From: Psychromarinibacter halotolerans
GTDB taxonomy: Bacteria > Pseudomonadota > Alphaproteobacteria > Rhodobacterales > Rhodobacteraceae
NCBI RefSeq assembly: GCF_029168315.1
Contig: NZ_JARGYD010000009.1
Location: 62,001-126,000, forward strand
Length of the DNA: 64,000 nucleotides
Reading direction: 5' to 3'
Positions 62,408 to 64,000 of the stretch are shown here, piece after piece. Position 1 is the first letter of the stretch; each line of letters starts with the position of its first letter. A program made the position numbers and the translations under genes. The notes beneath the pieces are model-generated. The model made no database searches. It had not been told where the DNA came from and worked only from the letters and a program-made list of their open reading frames with translations.

Positions 62408-63829
62408 ATGGCGGACGCGTACCCAACCTATGGCCGGATCGACGGCCCGATCGTGATCATCGGCTTCGGCTCTATCGGCAAGGGCACCTTGCCCCTGATC
62501 GAGCGTCACTTCGACTACGACGCCTCGAAGCTGACCGTGATCGACCCCGACCCGTCCAAGGCCGTCTTCCTGCGCCAGCACCAGATCAACCACCTGCAGA
62601 CCCGCCTGACCCCCGAAAACTACCGCGAGGTTCTGGGCGATCTGTTCGAAGGCGGGGGTGGCTTCTGCGTGAACCTGTCCGTCGACACCTCGTCGCTCGA
62701 CATCATGAAGTTCATGCGCGAACTCGGCGTGCTGTACATCGACACCGTGGCAGAGCCTTGGGCCGGCTACTATTTCAACACCCCCGACAACGCGGACCGC
62801 ACCAACTACGCGCTGCGTCAGGCCGTCCGCGACGAAAAGGCCCGCAGCCCCGGCGGCACCACCGCCGTCAGCTGCTGCGGGGCCAACCCCGGCATGGTCA
62901 GCTGGTTCGTGAAAGACGCGCTGTTGACCCTGTCCCGCGACCTAGGCCGGGAAACCGCCCCGCCCGAAGACCGGGCCGGCTGGGCCGCGCTGATGCAAAG
63001 CCTCGGCGTCAAGGGCGTCCACATCGCAGAGCGCGACACTCAGGCGCGCCGCGTCCCCCGCCCCCGCGGCACCTTCGTCAACACGTGGTCGGTCGAGGGC
63101 TTCATCGCCGAAGGCTTCCAGCCCGCCGAACTCGGCTGGGGCACGCACGAGACGTGGTTCCCCGAGAACGCCCACCGCCATGACACCGGCTGCCAAGCAG
63201 CGATCTGGCTGGAGCGCCCGGGCGCCATCACCCGTGTCCACACGTGGTGCCCGACCCCGGGCCCGCAGTTCGGTTTCATCGTCACCCACAACGAGGCGAT
63301 CTCGATCTCGGATTATTACACCGTCGGCGAAGGCGCCGCGCCAGAGTATCGCCCGACCTGCCACTATGCCTACCACCCCTGCGACGACGCGGTTCTCAGC
63401 CTGCACGAGATGTTCGGCTCGGGCCGCCAGCAGACCCGGCATCACATCCTGACCGAGGATGAGATCGTCGAGGGTATCGACGAACTCGGCGTGCTTCTGT
63501 ACGGCCACGACAAGAACGCCCTCTGGTACGGCTCGCGTCTAAGCAACGAAGAGGCCCGCGATCTGGCCCCTTACCAGAACGCGACCGGCCTGCAGGTCAC
63601 GTCCGCCGTGCTGGCCGGCATGGTCTGGGCGCTGGAAAACCCGAACGCGGGGATCGTTGAAACTGACGAGATGGATTTCGCCCGCTGCCTCGAAGTGCAA
63701 CGCCCTTACCTTGGCCCGGTCGAAGCGCACTACACCGACTGGACCCCGCTGCAGGACCGCTGGGCGCAGTTCCCCGAGGACATCGACGAATCCGACCCGT
63801 GGCAATTCCGGAACGTGCTGGCCACCTGA
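62408..63829 (+). CDS. hss: Homospermidine synthase
   Basis: A 473-residue NAD+-dependent enzyme that joins two putrescines, or spermidine and putrescine, to form homospermidine. The N-terminal Rossmann segment IVIIGFGSIGKGTLPLIERH starts near residue 15. Long conserved stretches such as YIDTVAEPWAGYYFNT, CCGANPGMVSWFVKDALL and IWLERPGAITRVHTWCPTPG are typical of the Blastochloris-type enzyme. GAGGAG precedes the ATG. It stands alone, downstream of the MCP gene. Putrescine would come from the ornithine decarboxylase at 48.4 kb. Confidence 0.95.
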   Translation: MADAYPTYGRIDGPIVIIGFGSIGKGTLPLIERHFDYDASKLTVIDPDPSKAVFLRQHQINHLQTRLTPENYREVLGDLFEGGGGFCVNLSVDTSSLDIMKFMRELGVLYIDTVAEPWAGYYFNTPDNADRTNYALRQAVRDEKARSPGGTTAVSCCGANPGMVSWFVKDALLTLSRDLGRETAPPEDRAGWAALMQSLGVKGVHIAERDTQARRVPRPRGTFVNTWSVEGFIAEGFQPAELGWGTHETWFPENAHRHDTGCQAAIWLERPGAITRVHTWCPTPGPQFGFIVTHNEAISISDYYTVGEGAAPEYRPTCHYAYHPCDDAVLSLHEMFGSGRQQTRHHILTEDEIVEGIDELGVLLYGHDKNALWYGSRLSNEEARDLAPYQNATGLQVTSAVLAGMVWALENPNAGIVETDEMDFARCLEVQRPYLGPVEAHYTDWTPLQDRWAQFPEDIDESDPWQFRNVLAT

Positions 63830-63917
63830 CGCGCCAATCCCCGCCCCGCGCGGCTTTTTCAAACCCCGGCCAGTTTCGCCTTGTACTCCCTCCGCCGGCT
63901 TCGCTATACGCGTCGGC

Positions 63918-64000
63918 GGAGACGTGGCCGAGTGGTCGAAGGCGCTCCCCTGCTAAGGGAGTAGGCGGGAAACCGTCTCGAGGGTTCGAATCCCTTCGTC
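63918..64000 (+). tRNA. tRNA-Ser(GCU), 3' end cut off by the window
   Basis: The sequence starts GGAGACGTGGCCGAGTGG (acceptor arm, D-loop) and continues with anticodon stem CTCCC/GGGAG, loop CTGCTAA and anticodon GCT at 63952-63954. A long variable arm and T-loop GGTTCGAATCC follow. The acceptor 3' strand and discriminator lie beyond the window edge. It reads AGC/AGU codons. Confidence 0.95.

Noticed and set aside
63841..63860. CCGCGCGG followed by CTTTTTC after hss as a terminator
   Set aside because: The palindrome would leave almost no loop; only a weak hairpin is possible, so it was not listed.

Overview
The window reads as one stretch of alphaproteobacterial chromosome, most likely Rhodobacterales (Roseobacter/Rhodobacter group). 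The signs are a GC-rich, densely packed sequence with ATGA-type operon overlaps, small lineage-type proteins (DUF6280, DUF6476, DUF2927 and DUF3422 families), a DksA with a degenerate zinc finger, a GAAC-N7-GAAC (alphaproteobacterial LexA) box, an Irr-type iron box before bacterioferritin, and homospermidine synthase. I see no insertion sequence, prophage, CRISPR array or plasmid gene. The gene content is mostly core housekeeping plus two complete ABC import operons.

Layout. 1-6 kb: the first codons of efp (leaving the window leftwards), a small conserved protein, cobQ, then a leftward operon pcm-tolC-(PopZ-like acidic protein). 6-9.6 kb: a large PAS chemoreceptor. 9.6-16.5 kb: a LacI regulator divergent from a sugar/polyol operon (TIM-barrel isomerase, Gfo/Idh oxidoreductase, ATPase, permease, binding protein), with two operator-like palindromes between them. 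16.5-20.3 kb: amidohydrolase, LysR regulator, and a divergent ygiD dioxygenase plus glutathionyl-hydroquinone reductase pair. 20.5-22.7 kb: bfd, bfr with an iron box, and waaA. 22.8-29.5 kb: rpoH, rluD with a divergent one-helix protein, TetR, a small lipoprotein, thioesterase, PqiA-like protein, YigZ, an FAD monooxygenase and dksA. 29.7-35.6 kb: MoxR ATPase, GNAT, DUF2927 lipoprotein, a 55-residue membrane protein, a VWA protein, DedA and an M48 protease. 35.7-44 kb: glycosyltransferase, M20 amidohydrolase, and a divergent five-gene peptide ABC operon. 44-51 kb: pntAB, a Sel1-type protein, ornithine decarboxylase and DUF3422. 51-56 kb: SDR, kynureninase, TPM protein, aldo/keto reductase and an orphan ImuA-like gene with an SOS box. 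56-64 kb: metG, LLM flavin enzyme, a secreted 38-residue-repeat protein paired with a chemoreceptor, homospermidine synthase, and tRNA-Ser(GCU) cut by the window end.

How the genes work together: ornithine decarboxylase (about 48.4 kb) and homospermidine synthase (62.4 kb) make a putrescine-to-homospermidine route. Bfd and Bfr form an iron release/storage pair. The two binding-protein transporters each sit opposite a likely cognate gene, a LacI repressor in one case and an amidohydrolase in the other. The observations most worth following are the periplasmic repeat protein/chemoreceptor pair, the PopZ-like protein at the pcm-tolC locus, the SOS-boxed orphan ImuA-like gene, and a family of 30-bp intergenic elements present in four copies.
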